Shown here piece by piece: positions 1 to 9,660 of a DNA stretch of 64,000 nucleotides. The stretch covers positions 114,295,789 to 114,359,788 of the forward strand of contig NC_050101.1 of the NCBI RefSeq assembly GCF_902167145.1. The letters run 5' to 3'. Under the pieces are notes generated by a model, which was not told the DNA's origin, did no database searches, and saw only the letters and a list, made by a program, of their open reading frames with translations. The DNA comes from Zea mays. Its lineage: Eukaryota > Streptophyta > Magnoliopsida > Poales > Poaceae. The translations under genes and the position numbers were made by a program. Each line of letters starts with the position of its first letter. Position 1 is the stretch's first letter.

Positions 1-376
1 GGAGGAAGGCGAGGCAGAGGCCACCACGCGTGTGCACCGGGTAGGGTGCGGACACCCGCGGCAGCACGAGGCCGGAGGTGGCGACCATGGCGCGGGCAGC
101 CAGAGATCTCGTGGCGGAGAGAGTGAGATGGAAATTTGGGCGCCGGAAGTAGGGAGTCAGTGAGTCACAGTCACCTAGGGGCGGGAGGAGGTAGCGGTGG
201 CGAGCGGGGCATGCGAGGGGGGATGGGGGAGAAATAGAGGCCGCGGTGATGGTGATGGTTGCGAGGGGGGAGTGTGCGAGCTTCAAAACCTCCGTCTCCA
301 GGCGAGAGTTTTTTTTAAGAAGGGATCCTTTTAAAATCTCCTTTGAATGCAAGAATTTAAGAGGAACCATATAAAA
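1..376. other. GC-rich sequence with no recognised gene
   Basis: The first 300 bases are G-rich and purine-skewed, like a grass 5' untranslated region or its reverse complement. No start codon with a supported reading frame was found. The stretch becomes AT-rich after about 310. It may be the flank of the Helitron end at 377. Confidence 0.3.
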
Positions 377-842
377 TCTATACTATCTATTAAGATGATA
401 GTGTAGAATTTAAAAGGATTATGAGAAAGATCTTGGAAGAACAATCCCCGGACCAAGATGAATGCAACGCCCATGCGAGGCAGCCAGTGGATGGTGATAG
501 CCAAGGCTTAGAGCGACTCCTTGAGCTCTTTCTGCACATATGTGGCCTAGAATAATTCTAAAATCTGGAAACAGAATAACTGCCCAAAAACAAGGTAATT
601 AAGTTCTATGAATGAGTAAATTGGCACTCATGATTGTTGATCTTAGCCTTGCTTGCTCTGCACTTTTGGGAAACTATGGGATGACATGGCAGCTTAGAAA
701 TTTTCTCTATTAAGTAAATTCAGCTATTAGGATTTGTTGCCCCTCTTTTACATAGATCTTGTCATGAAACCTTTGCACCGGTATATTACTTTAAATTATT
801 CAATTTAAAATCATGCAATGTCCCTGATTATTCATTTTCATT

Positions 843-1256
843 TTGATAGAATCCAAAGATGATGAATTCAACTATGATTTGGAGTACGAGGTTCTATCTC
901 ATGGATTTGATGACCAGTGGAAATTTGTTGGTGAGACAAGTACATCCAAAAGATTTGAGAGATCAGATAAGGATGATGGTGCACAGAATCACACACATCA
1001 AGTCGTGAAGGCTAGTATTGACTCTTCAAAATCCAACCCTCTCCTGAGTAGCACGCCCACAGAAACTACTGAAGAGAATACTGTAACTCGGAGCAACAAA
1101 AACTACAATAACGATCATGCGGACACGACCACAGTATATAGCATTGAGGATCATCAAAGTGATCTTCTAGAGGCTAACTATCTTTTTGAGGACGAGCATT
1201 ATGGTCTGGAGGATTACTATCTGTGCTATTTTTTTCTACCAAATGTTCGAGTTTAG
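843..1256 (+). pseudogene. Unrecognised gene fragment, 137 codons open
   Basis: An open stretch rich in acidic, Ser and Thr residues lies just after an AT-rich, intron-like sequence ending in TTTTGATAG. No family was recognised. The low-complexity composition (runs of D, E, S, T and N) suggests a disordered C-terminal part of a host protein. Its place between a Helitron 5' end (377) and a Helitron-like 3' end (1361) suggests a captured exon. The reading frame could also be chance. Confidence 0.3.
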
Positions 1257-1333
1257 TGCTTGTGGCACCTGTTTTTTTGTCTTATTATGTATAAATTATT
1301 ATGCACTAACATTTTATTAAATAAATTCGTATG

Positions 1334-1361
1334 TCGTCGCAACGCACGGGCACAAGACTTT
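1334..1361 (+). mobile_element. Degenerate Helitron 3' terminus
   Basis: TCGTCGCAACGCACGGGCAC followed by four bases fits the 3' consensus YCGTNRYAAHGCACGKRYAHNNNN, but the final CTAG reads CTTT. It may be the mutated end of a short Helitron starting at 377. Confidence 0.4.
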
Positions 1362-1514
1362 ATGCATATGTTTTTTTGCATTGAAAATATATTTTCTTCA
1401 AGTTTGCGATTGTGCTATATTTTTCTGCTTTTACTTCGACTATATGTCAATGTGCCACAAAAAATGTCGTGTTTCATCAACTTATGATGGAGTCCGCTCA
1501 ATTGTTTCTTGAAT

Positions 1515-3252
1515 ATACTTGTCGGCGTTTCGAGACCGGGGGATCCCTGGGCCGACGAGTGAGTGTCGCCGCGTGCCCCAGCCCAGATGGGTCGAGCGCG
1601 AGGGCGAGCGCGAAGGGGGGAGAGCGAGGCGGCCGGAGACCGGTGTGAGAGAGGTGGGAATCCCGCGGCCTTCGTGTTCGTCCCGCACCTAGGTCGGGTG
1701 CGCTTGCAATAGGGGGTTACAAGCGTCCACGCGGGAGAGGGAGCGAGCGGCCCCAAGCGAGCGCCTGTCTCGTCCTCGTCCCCGCGCGGCCAACCCTCTC
1801 TAAGAGGGCCCTGGTCCTTCCTTTTATAGGCGTAAGGAGAGGATCCAGGTGTACAATGGGGGGTGTAGCAGAGTGCTACGTGTCTAGCGGGGGAGAGCTA
1901 GCGCCCTAAGTACATGCCGTCGTGGCAGCCGGAGAGATTTTGGCACCCAGCTGGTGTGATGTCGTGGCCGTCGGAGGAGCGATGGATCCTAGCGGAGGGA
2001 CAGCTGTCGGAGCGGTTGGGCCCTTGCTGACGTCCTCTTGCTTCCGTAAGGGGGCTGAGAGCCGCCGTCGTCACAGAGCATGCGGGGCGCCATCATTGCC
2101 TATCTGGCGGAGCTGGCCAGATGGGACGCCGGTCTGGTTCCCTGTGGCCCGAGTCAGCTCGGGGTAGGGTGATGATGGCGCCTCCTGTTGACGTGGCTGG
2201 CCTGCGCCCTAGGTTGGGCGATGCGGAGGCTCCTCCGAAGCCGAGGTCGAGTCTGTCTTCCGTGGCCGAGGCTGAGTCCGAGCCCCTGGGTCGGGCGAGG
2301 CGGAGGTCGTCGGCTGAGGCCAGGGCGGAGTCCGAGCCCTGGGGTCGGGCGAAGCGGAGTTCGTCGTCTTCTGGGACTTAGCCCGAGTCCGAGCCCTGGG
2401 TCGGGCGGAGCGGAGTTCGCCATCTTCCGGGACTTAGCCCGAGTCCGAGCCCTGGGTCGGGCGGAGCGGAGTTCGCCGTCTTCCGGGACTTAGCCCGAGC
2501 CCGAGCCCTGGGTCGGGCGGAGCAGAGTTCGCCGTCTTCCGGGACTTAGCCCGAGTCCGAGCCCTGGGTCGGGCGGAGCGGAGTTCGCCGTCTTCCGGGA
2601 CTTAGCCCGAGTCCGAGCCCTGGGTCGGGCGGAGCGGAGTTCGTCGTCTTCCGGGGCTGAGCCCGAGTCCGAGCCCTGGGTCGGGCGGAGCGGAGTTCGC
2701 CGTCTTCCGGGGCTGAGCCCGAGTCCGAGCCCTGGGTCGGGCGAAGCGGAGCTTCCTATGGTGCCTCCGGCGGGGCCGACTGCCTGTCAGCCTCACTCTG
2801 CCAAATGGCACCGCAGTCGGAGTGGCGCAGGCGGCGCTGTCCTTCTGTCAGGCCGGTCAGTGGAGCGGCGAAGTGACGGCGGTCACTTCGGCTCTGCCGG
2901 GGGGCGCGCGTCAGGATAAAGGTGTCAGGCCACCTTTGCATTAAATGCTCCTGCGACTTGGTCGGTCGGTGCGGCGATTTAGTCAGGGTTGCTTCTTAGC
3001 GAAGGCAGGGCCTCGGGCGAGCCGGAAATATGTTCGCCGTTGGAGGGGGGCCTCGGGCGAGGCGGAAATCCTCCGGGGTCGGCTGCCCTTGTCCGAGGCT
3101 AGGCTCGGGCGAGGCGTGATCGAGTCGCTCGAATGGACTGATCCCTGACTTAGTCGCACCCATCAGGCCTTTGCAGCTTTATGCTGATGGGGGTTACCAG
3201 CTGAGAATTAGGAGTCTTGAGGGTACCCCTAATTATGGTCCCCGACAATACT
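1515..3252 (-). mobile_element. Solo LTR with 5-bp target duplication
   Basis: The LTR spans 1520-3247 (1,728 bp), beginning TGTCGGCG and ending CCCCGACA. It is flanked by ATACT at 1515-1519 and again at 3248-3252. There is no internal region, primer-binding site or coding sequence, so this is a solo LTR left by recombination between two LTRs. A TATAAAA box reads on the minus strand (plus positions 1822-1828). On that strand the LTR begins TGTCGGGGACCATAATTAGG, so I orient it minus. The GC content and form are those of grass gypsy LTRs; the family is not named. Confidence 0.9.
2237..2756. repeat. 56-bp tandem repeat array inside the solo LTR
   Basis: GAGCCCTGGG ends at 2343, 2400, 2456, 2512, 2568, 2624, 2680 and 2736. 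From 2400 onward the spacing is exactly 56 bp; the first units are 53-57 bp. Each unit reads roughly CCGAGTCCGAGCCCTGGGTC plus CGGAGTTCGYCRTCTTCCGG. Units differ by a few substitutions. Several open reading frames on both strands are by-products of this repeat and are not genes. Confidence 0.9.
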
Positions 3253-3525
3253 TTTTTGTAGAACCAAATTGAATTTTACAAGGTGGAATATTGATTGGGA
3301 AAAGGTGTGATGCTGACTGGGAAAGCGCTACTCCCTTGTATGAACTGCGCTACTCCCTTGTATGAACTAGCTGGTCGATGATTTTGTTTTCATCCTTTTT
3401 TGTTTTCTTGACATCAGTTTGTTCATTGGGGAGCACATAGGTGAAATGATGATTAACGTTTCTGCATATTAATGTATTTTATTATAACATGTTACCGTTG
3501 TAACAATATACGGGCATACAGCTAG

Positions 3526-3864
3526 TCACTCTATTAAGAACCTAAATGTGGGCAGCTGGTTCGATACTCTATTAAGAACCTAAATATGGACAACTGGTGC
3601 TATCACGGCTTTACCCTCCATGCTGACACTCTAAGCCCGCTCTAAGCGCTCTTTCTCGGCGTCGTACCCTATGGGCCTCACGTGCAAAAAAAATAGTGTA
3701 AAACAAGCACTCGAACTCACGTCCCCTGCTCTAGAAACTTGAGAATTCACTAGATCACACATACATTAATGTTTTAAAATAAATAATAATTATATTTAAA
3801 GAAATATTTTAATACATATTTATATAATATATAACAACCGTAGCAAAGCACAAATAACTGGCTA
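3526..3864 (+). mobile_element. Short Helitron-like element with clear 3' end
   Basis: The 28 bases at 3837-3864 (CCGTAGCAAAGCAC...CTAG, followed by T) match the maize Helitron 3' consensus at all but one or two positions. The body starts next to the older Helitron end at 3525. It opens with two near-identical copies of ACTCTATTAAGAACCTAAAT (about 3528 and 3570), which resemble subterminal Helitron sequence. A precise 5' terminus is not found. It has no coding sequence. Confidence 0.5.
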
Positions 3865-4050
3865 GTTATAAATAATTACGATTGAAGGAAATTAGCAACT
3901 TAATAATAGAACGTAAAAACTTCTCAGAAAAAATTCCAGATCGTTAAATTCGCCACGCGAAGTCTCGAACGCTCACCTGGCTACCTGAGCCTGCGACCTG
4001 CGTACGAGCCAGCTGGGCTTAGACTCCACTCCTACCGGTGATTATGTTAA
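3865..4050. other. Intervening sequence, no feature recognised
   Basis: An AT-rich start passes into GC-rich sequence with no coding region or terminal repeats. It separates the Helitron end at 3864 from the next Helitron start at 4051. Confidence 0.3.
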
Positions 4051-4868
4051 TCTGTACTACTTATTAAGAAGGTAAGAGTAGTCTGCCGTTCTGCCATTCT
4101 GCCACCTTCGGTCGTACAGACGCTGGCACGTGGGTCCTTCTCTGTGACGCAGCAATTGGTCTCTCATGCGCCCGCTCCATTCTCTCCACTCGCTCCCCAC
4201 ACCTCTCTTTCGCCCTCTTCCTCGTCGAGATCTTGCCCCACCCTCCGCATGAGTCTTGTGTCACTGTAGCACGCCTCATCGCCGGTATCGGAGAAGTTGT
4301 CGTCGTCGTAGCAGTCCTTGGGAGAAGAAACTGACGCCTGCACCGGCCCTGGATCCACGTTCTTCTTCCCTGTCCAGCCGGCGGTTGCGGCGCCCCTGGC
4401 TCCTCTCTTCTTCCCCGTCCAGCCAGTGGTAGCGCCCCTCTTCGCGTCTCAATGCACGCACAGGGACAGCTGGGTCCGTGCTCCACCGTGTTGCGTCGGC
4501 GGCGCCGCCAGATCCCCTCGCTGTGGCCAACACGATGTGGTCCGTGCTCATGTTTGTCCCGATAGCGGGAGATGGAGTTCAATCCTGCACTGGGGCCCAG
4601 CCTCGTCCCCCTCCCTCAGCGCCCAGATCCCACACCCTACCTTGGCCTTCAGAGAGCTCGCGGAGTTGGCGCATGAAGCACCCATGCTCCCACTGATGGC
4701 CTCCCAGACGACTTTGACTGGAGGGACCACACCGTCGTTGGGCCCATCAAGAACTAGGTCGTTTTCTGCTGAATCTGGTGACCATGGATCCAAAGATCGG
4801 AGTCGTTCCTTTCACATCGATCTATTTGCTCTTTCCTCCTGAAATTCTTTTCTGGGGCTGTTGTTTAG

Positions 4869-4989
4869 GGTTCGTGTGGATCCTGCTGGTCGTTCAGCGC
4901 ATTGGGAGTGCTGGAGGGTGCGCACTACCTCACAACTGGTAAGTTGGAGGTGCTTTCGGAGCAGGAGTTCGTCAACTGCGACCACGAGG
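4869..4989 (+). pseudogene. Papain-type cysteine protease exon fragment
   Basis: Forty codons read [20 protein letters not shown] and then [20 protein letters not shown]. This is the catalytic-cysteine segment of C1A (papain-like) proteases, with the active-site Cys in CGSCWSF and the conserved L-S-E-Q-x-x-V-x-C-D. It closely resembles plant RD19-type enzymes. The exon is bounded by an acceptor-like TTTAG on the left and GAG|GTGAAG on the right. No other part of the enzyme (prodomain, His or Asn catalytic region) was found nearby. It is a captured exon, not a working gene. Confidence 0.85.
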
Positions 4990-5230
4990 TGAAGTGTCAT
5001 TTCCTTTCCCTCCATCCCTCATGTGTGTAGCTTTCCGTGTGTTGATTCAAGCTTTGCATCTCAAGTAGGGTCAGTGCACAAAACGTTTGTGTTGGCTTAT
5101 AGTTGCTTAGCAGTAGTCGGTCTACAGGTCCTCAAAGGGAATTTGTTTGTAAGATTCAGGTGTGGTCGTTTTCTCATTTCTTTGATGTTGATCTGCGTAG
5201 GCTGCGTGTAGGCTGCGTCGAGGCCACTAG

Positions 5231-5296
5231 CACGATGATCTGCTCAGCAACTGGATGCTCGCCGACCCGTTGTTCCTCTTCAAAGTTGGCACCGAG
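5231..5296 (+). pseudogene. Possible RETICULATA-like (DUF3411) peptide fragment
   Basis: One frame reads HDDLLSNWMLADPLFLFKVG and then TE, ending at a GAG|GTTGGT donor-like site. From memory, the L-x-x-L-A-D-P-x-F-L-F-K-V-G-T-E pattern resembles the start of the conserved region of plant RETICULATA-related plastid proteins. With only 22 codons the call is weak. It lies 240 bp after the protease exon, so at least two source genes would be represented here. Confidence 0.3.
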
Positions 5297-5444
5297 GTTG
5301 GTGCGGTTGGTCAGTTATTTTTTCAAGTGTTCATATGATAGCAGTTCTGCTATTACTAATAACTATGTTCTGGAGTATGCAGATGCAGTGACCATGCTAC
5401 AGTTCGTCGACGTCGCCCAGATCGACTCCTTTGCCTCCCACCAT

Positions 5445-5643
5445 CTCCAAAATTTGTGGCGGAGCGCTCGCTAGCGCCAGAGCTGCAGGGGTTCCTCGCC
5501 GCCTCGACCACCCACACCTTCCTCCATCGGCGCGACGGCTTCAGAGCCTTCTCCAAAATCTGTGGCAGAGCGCTCGCCGATGCCAGAGCCACAGTGCTTC
5601 CTCGCCGCCTCAGCCACCCACACCCTCCTCCATCGGCGCGGCA
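5445..5643. repeat. 106-bp tandem duplication, diverged
   Basis: The segment from CTCCAAAATTTGTGGCGGAG (5445) recurs from CTCCAAAATCTGTGGCAGAG (5551), an offset of 106 bp, through CCTCCATCGGCGCG in both copies. The copies differ by about ten substitutions. 106 is not a multiple of three. Open frames here on both strands reflect GC-rich composition. Confidence 0.8.
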
Positions 5644-5845
5644 GCAACGGCTTCACGCACAGTAAAATCCTAATTCACCTCCACTGCTACAGTCCAGGCA
5701 TCCGCTCTAACTAGAATTCATGTTCTTGAAGCTGACGAATTAGCGGACTTCACATGTGGACGTTCTGAATAAAAATCAGTCTGGCTATTTTTTTGTTCTG
5801 TAGACCTATTGAAGCTTTGTAACTCACATTTTTTGTGCGCTGCAG

Positions 5846-5920
5846 GTGCACGACTGCCCACCTAATGTGGTCTCTATACTAGCGATTGAAGTCGAGCCTC
5901 TGGATGACAAAAAAAGAAAG
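5846..5920 (+). pseudogene. Exon-like fragment, unrecognised
   Basis: After a GCTGCAG acceptor-like sequence there are 25 open codons (VHDCPPNVVSILAIEVEPLD and DKKRK), ending at an AAG|GTATAT donor-like site. No family was recognised. Clean splice-like borders inside a Helitron suggest a captured exon. Confidence 0.3.
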
Positions 5921-8413
5921 GTATATCTTCAATGGCATTTTATTCTTGGATTTGATAGCTTGGTCATTATAGGCCTCACAATATGACTTCTATCGCATAG
6001 TGTATGCTGAGACACGATTTTTTTGCTTATTGAAATTTGTGATAACAAGAAGATGGCAAGGGTTGTGTTTGAATTTATGTTGTTTGTTCTTTTTTGTTAG
6101 ATAAAAATTAAACATTTGTAGACAATGCGAAAGTGTTAGTTCTTCACTCGAGTGCCCTGAGACATATACATTGTTCTTCATTAAGTGCCCTGAAACATAT
6201 ATGCTATCTTCTGATGCTTACTTGGTGACTGTGTATATATAGAAATTAAAACATGCATTGTTACTTAGGAAATTGTATATATTCATGAAAATTATTGGTT
6301 GTCAAGCACTATTAATTAAATGGTCATGGTAAACTGAACTCACCTTGTAAGTGAGTTTATTTATAAAGTCAATGCAGTTGACAAACCTCTGGATTCTAAA
6401 ACCTATGTTCCCATTCAGCTTTTGTGTCATGTCCTGTTTTCTCAATCGATTCACACGAGTCAAAATGTGGTAAAAAGTTTGAAGAAAGTCTATGGTTCAT
6501 TGGTTCCAAGAGCCAATTACATCTGACTGTGATGTTATAGATGTTATGTTATCATATTGCTTGAAAGTGACACCTCCACAAATGATTAACCTAGATAACA
6601 TAATAAAACTTGATCGTGATACTTCAAGTCAACTTGATAGGTTTGATCCTGTATTAAAAGCTAGGAATGACTATGCCAAGTACATAATACTTTGGATCAA
6701 TGCCTATCAAGTATCAACTTTATCTAACCATTTTGGATATGTTGGGGCCTAATAGTTTTGGCTTCGCTAAATATATTTTATCTTATCTTAGTACTTGTTG
6801 TATGGAAAAATCCCATTTTTTGTGTGATGTTCTCATGGAATAACTTTGCAGATTGTGCATTTGCATATGTAGTGGATAAACTTCAAAAAGTTATAGTACA
6901 ATCAATGTTGACCAAGCCATTCTAAAAAAAGTGATTTTGAATATGCTAAGTTATTCCATGTTTTTTAGTATATTGTACTATTCATGAAGGTGCTAGACTG
7001 ACAAGGATTGATCTTACTTTCAGGTTCCATAAAAATTATTGGTGTTGTTTTAGCAAGTCAACTAGGAAAAGAATAGGTAAATTAAATTACTTCCTTCCCT
7101 TCTATTGTGTGAGTGATTTCATCAATTGGATGCCTTGCTATTTAACCTTTTTACCAAATTGTGGATTTATATAACATACAATGCTATTTTCAGTTTTAGA
7201 TTGATAGAATTGACTTTCAAGAAACACCTCTTTACGGAATCAATATGATAAAATACATTGACATTTAAAAACACTAATTTCCATTGCCCACCTCGCTACT
7301 TCCCTCTTCTCTCCCTCGCTCTCTCCGTCTTCCTTGTCACTCCCTCTCCACCGGCGCTACAGAGCTCTCTCCCACCCAGTCACCCTTTACCTATCCAGAT
7401 CTCCTGACTGGTTGCCTCGACTGAACCTCCCTCAGGGCAGAGGTCGTTCACTCCCTTCTCTAGATGAAATTTTCCTTTTGTCGTGCGAACTGAGAATGCT
7501 TCTAGGATCATATATCTCATACAACAACAAACGGTTGACAAGGTCTTAGATGTAAACTACAACCTGCAGATCACATGTAAACTGCAAGCTGTCAAGTTGG
7601 GACCATATTTAACTACAAATTTTAGATATAAACTGCAACCTGTAGATTACTTGTCCAGGAAACTGAAAACTAAAAACATGTCAAGTTTCAGAAGTTTTCC
7701 TGTAAACTGAAAACTTCACAGAAACTGCTTTATACAATATTGATAGCGAGTTGCTTGATAGGCAATGTGATGTTCTAGGTAGTTCGTAGTAGTTAGTTGT
7801 TGTATGGTTCATAGTTGTATGCCCTAGGTGCTAGATGTTGTAAGGTTAAATGTGTTGCCATTATCTATGTATGAACATGATTTGTTTCTATGAACATGGT
7901 CAGTTTCTATGATAAACATGGCAGCATATTTAACCACGAACCACCAATATTTAAACACATTAGAGGCATGACTGCAATAATCAAGAAAAGTGATATTTCA
8001 ATAAAATATAAGGAAAGTAAGAAGTTCTTTATTAAACTAGAAAAGTGATAGAAAAAAATGACTTGTAACTATTGTTTCATAACTTGCATAAATTAATTGT
8101 TCTGTCTGGGGTTGCTGACCGCCTGACCATCGCACCTTGATATTAGGATGCCATTCGTAAATGGTAATGATTGCTACCATGCTTATGACAAAAATATGAA
8201 TACCTTTATGATGGTGTACTTTAAAGAATGTGCCCCTGTTATCCTGGATTTTTTTCTCTTGTTTAACATAGATTTGATTCTAAGTTGTAGAAAGTATGTA
8301 TCACATCTAGATAGTGTTTCCTGTAGAAAATTTTCCCTGCACTGATTTTACTTTTCACTTTTTAGTCTTCTGGTTTATAACATACATTTTTCAGTAACTA
8401 TCTCTTCTTGCAG
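5921..8413. other. AT-rich, intron-like Helitron filler
   Basis: Mostly AT-rich sequence with no supported gene. An 86-codon open frame at 6492-6752 has no recognised motif. A CT-rich block at about 7290-7400 looks like a captured 5' untranslated region. Two imperfect copies of TTAGATRTAAACTRCAACCT lie near 7548 and 7621. Confidence 0.35.
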
Positions 8414-8520
8414 CACTGGTTGCACTGTACCTTTACCCTTTCTTGAACACTGTCTACAAAACAAGAGAGTATGAGTTCTTGAGGCTTACCAGTCTGGGTG
8501 TGATCGGTGCTCTTGTGAAG
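8414..8520 (+). pseudogene. CNOT9/RCD1-like exon fragment A
   Basis: The frame reads (A)[16 protein letters not shown], then [19 protein letters not shown]. This corresponds to the highly conserved armadillo-repeat core of CNOT9/RCD1, a subunit of the CCR4-NOT deadenylase complex. It is bounded by TTGCAG on the left and AAG|GTAAGA on the right. The family core usually reads [29 protein letters not shown], so similarity is near-complete. Only this part and the next exon are present. Confidence 0.85.
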
Positions 8521-8806
8521 GTAAGAAATTTAAGACAACTAAGAAGGGCTATGGATTTCTATTGGAGTGTCGGGAGGTGTGTAGGTTATCAATTTGGAAT
8601 TTTGGATACATATATATTCCAATCTTGCTGATTAAATAATCTAATTGAGATTTTAAATCCTATGCATCCCTATGTAAACATCAATAGTTGTTTGAAGATG
8701 TGATAGTGATGTATTTTGCTGAAGGCTTGAAATTCATTTGTTTTTCTTTTATAGCAGATATATTTTTAAAAATAAAGCTCAACCTTTTTCCTGGGAATAT
8801 ATGCAG
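8521..8806 (+). other. Retained intron of the CNOT9/RCD1 fragment
   Basis: AT-rich sequence lying between a GTAAGA donor (8521) and an ATGCAG acceptor (8801-8806). It shows the fragment was captured as genomic DNA, not as cDNA. Confidence 0.6.
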
Positions 8807-8900
8807 TTCGATGATCATGAAGTCAGTTGCGTTTCTGCTGAGTTCTGAAATGATTCCTTTGTGTCTGCGTGCTATTAATATGAGCAATGAGCTTTCGAAA
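8807..8900 (+). pseudogene. CNOT9/RCD1-like exon fragment B, frameshifted
   Basis: It starts FDDHEV, then after a one-base shift reads VAFLLSSEMIPLCLRAINMS and NELSK. This matches the next CNOT9/RCD1 segment (DD-x-E-V-x-x-F-L-L-x-x-E-I-I-P-L-C-L-R-x-M-E-x-G-S-E-L-S-K). The frameshift near 8824 means it cannot encode a continuous product. It follows exon A after a 286-bp intron in the right order. Confidence 0.75.
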
Positions 8901-9543
8901 TTGTATTTACCAACCTACCCGACCATTACTCAAAACACAATTAATCTTTTATGTTTGCTCTATGCTGACTACTCAATTAGTGCGCTCCTTTAATGTTCTA
9001 TTCTCCATATATCGTGATTGCTATTTGAGATATCAAGCTATTTCAGTGATCAGAACTGCAGATGATCAAGTGGTGAGCTATTAACTTGCTCCAATGTCAT
9101 GATTGGAGTTAGTTATTCTCCTATGATTCCTAAGTTTTAAGCCTCTGATGATCCCATCTTTATCCTTGTGCATCATATTCTGAGCAGCAATATACTAAAC
9201 AATGAGTGCCATTGTTTCTCTTTGAAAATCTAGACTTTAGTTTGCTATATTTCTTACTGAGATACTTAGCTAGGTTTTTTTGCATGTTTCCATGGTCAGA
9301 TGAAGAATATAAAACCGCAACAATATGATGGGATTATTCTCCTGTGATTCCCTCATTTTAACTCTCTGATGACACTTCTAAATTTTTCCTGGATTTTGTT
9401 TGCATCATCCATTTCTCTCGTGACTTTGCCTTCATAGTGACTTTGTGTCACGGTACAGAAATCGATTGTTTGTTCATATCTGGTTAAAGCTTTGTTTTTC
9501 AAATGTTGTGTTGCAGCCTTACATGGTTGTTCCCTAGGGCATG

Positions 9544-9660
9544 ATAATATTGAATCATGAGATGGATGATGATCGCATAGAGTGCCTACACCTCAAGAAA
9601 GTAGTGTTGAAAGGTTACAGGGGGCAAAAACATCAGACACAACTTGACATTTTTCTTGTT
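9544..9660 (+). pseudogene. Possible F-box/FBD-type fragment
   Basis: The frame contains HEMDDDRIECLHLKKVVLKG and YRGQK. The pattern E-C-L-x-x-x-L-K-K-V-x-L-x-G-Y-x-G resembles the FBD region of plant F-box/LRR proteins. Similarity is short and from memory only. No F-box was found. Confidence 0.25.

Larger units (their letters stand above)
377..3525 (+). mobile_element. Candidate decayed Helitron carrying a solo LTR
   Basis: The sequence at 377 (TCTATACTATCTAT, preceded by A) fits the maize Helitron 5' consensus TCTMTAYTAMYHNW with one mismatch. A recognisable but altered 3' end (CCGT...CGGGCATACAGCTAG, followed by T) closes at 3525. Removing the solo LTR at 1520-3247 and one target-duplication copy leaves about 1.4 kb. 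A second, more degenerate Helitron 3' end lies inside at 1334-1361, so this may be two short elements rather than one. No Rep/helicase gene is present, so it would be non-autonomous. The pairing of the ends is inferred. Confidence 0.4.

Noticed and set aside
2237..2756. Possible CRISPR-like array
   Set aside because: The units are contiguous tandem repeats without distinct spacers, in a plant LTR. The same holds for 60060-60645.
2121..2811. Several frames over the 56-bp repeats
   Set aside because: Repeat artefacts on both strands inside a solo LTR.
3940..4040. Sequence resembling a tRNA or SINE (CTCGAACGCTCACC and nearby)
   Set aside because: No complete set of A and B boxes or cloverleaf arms could be assembled by eye.
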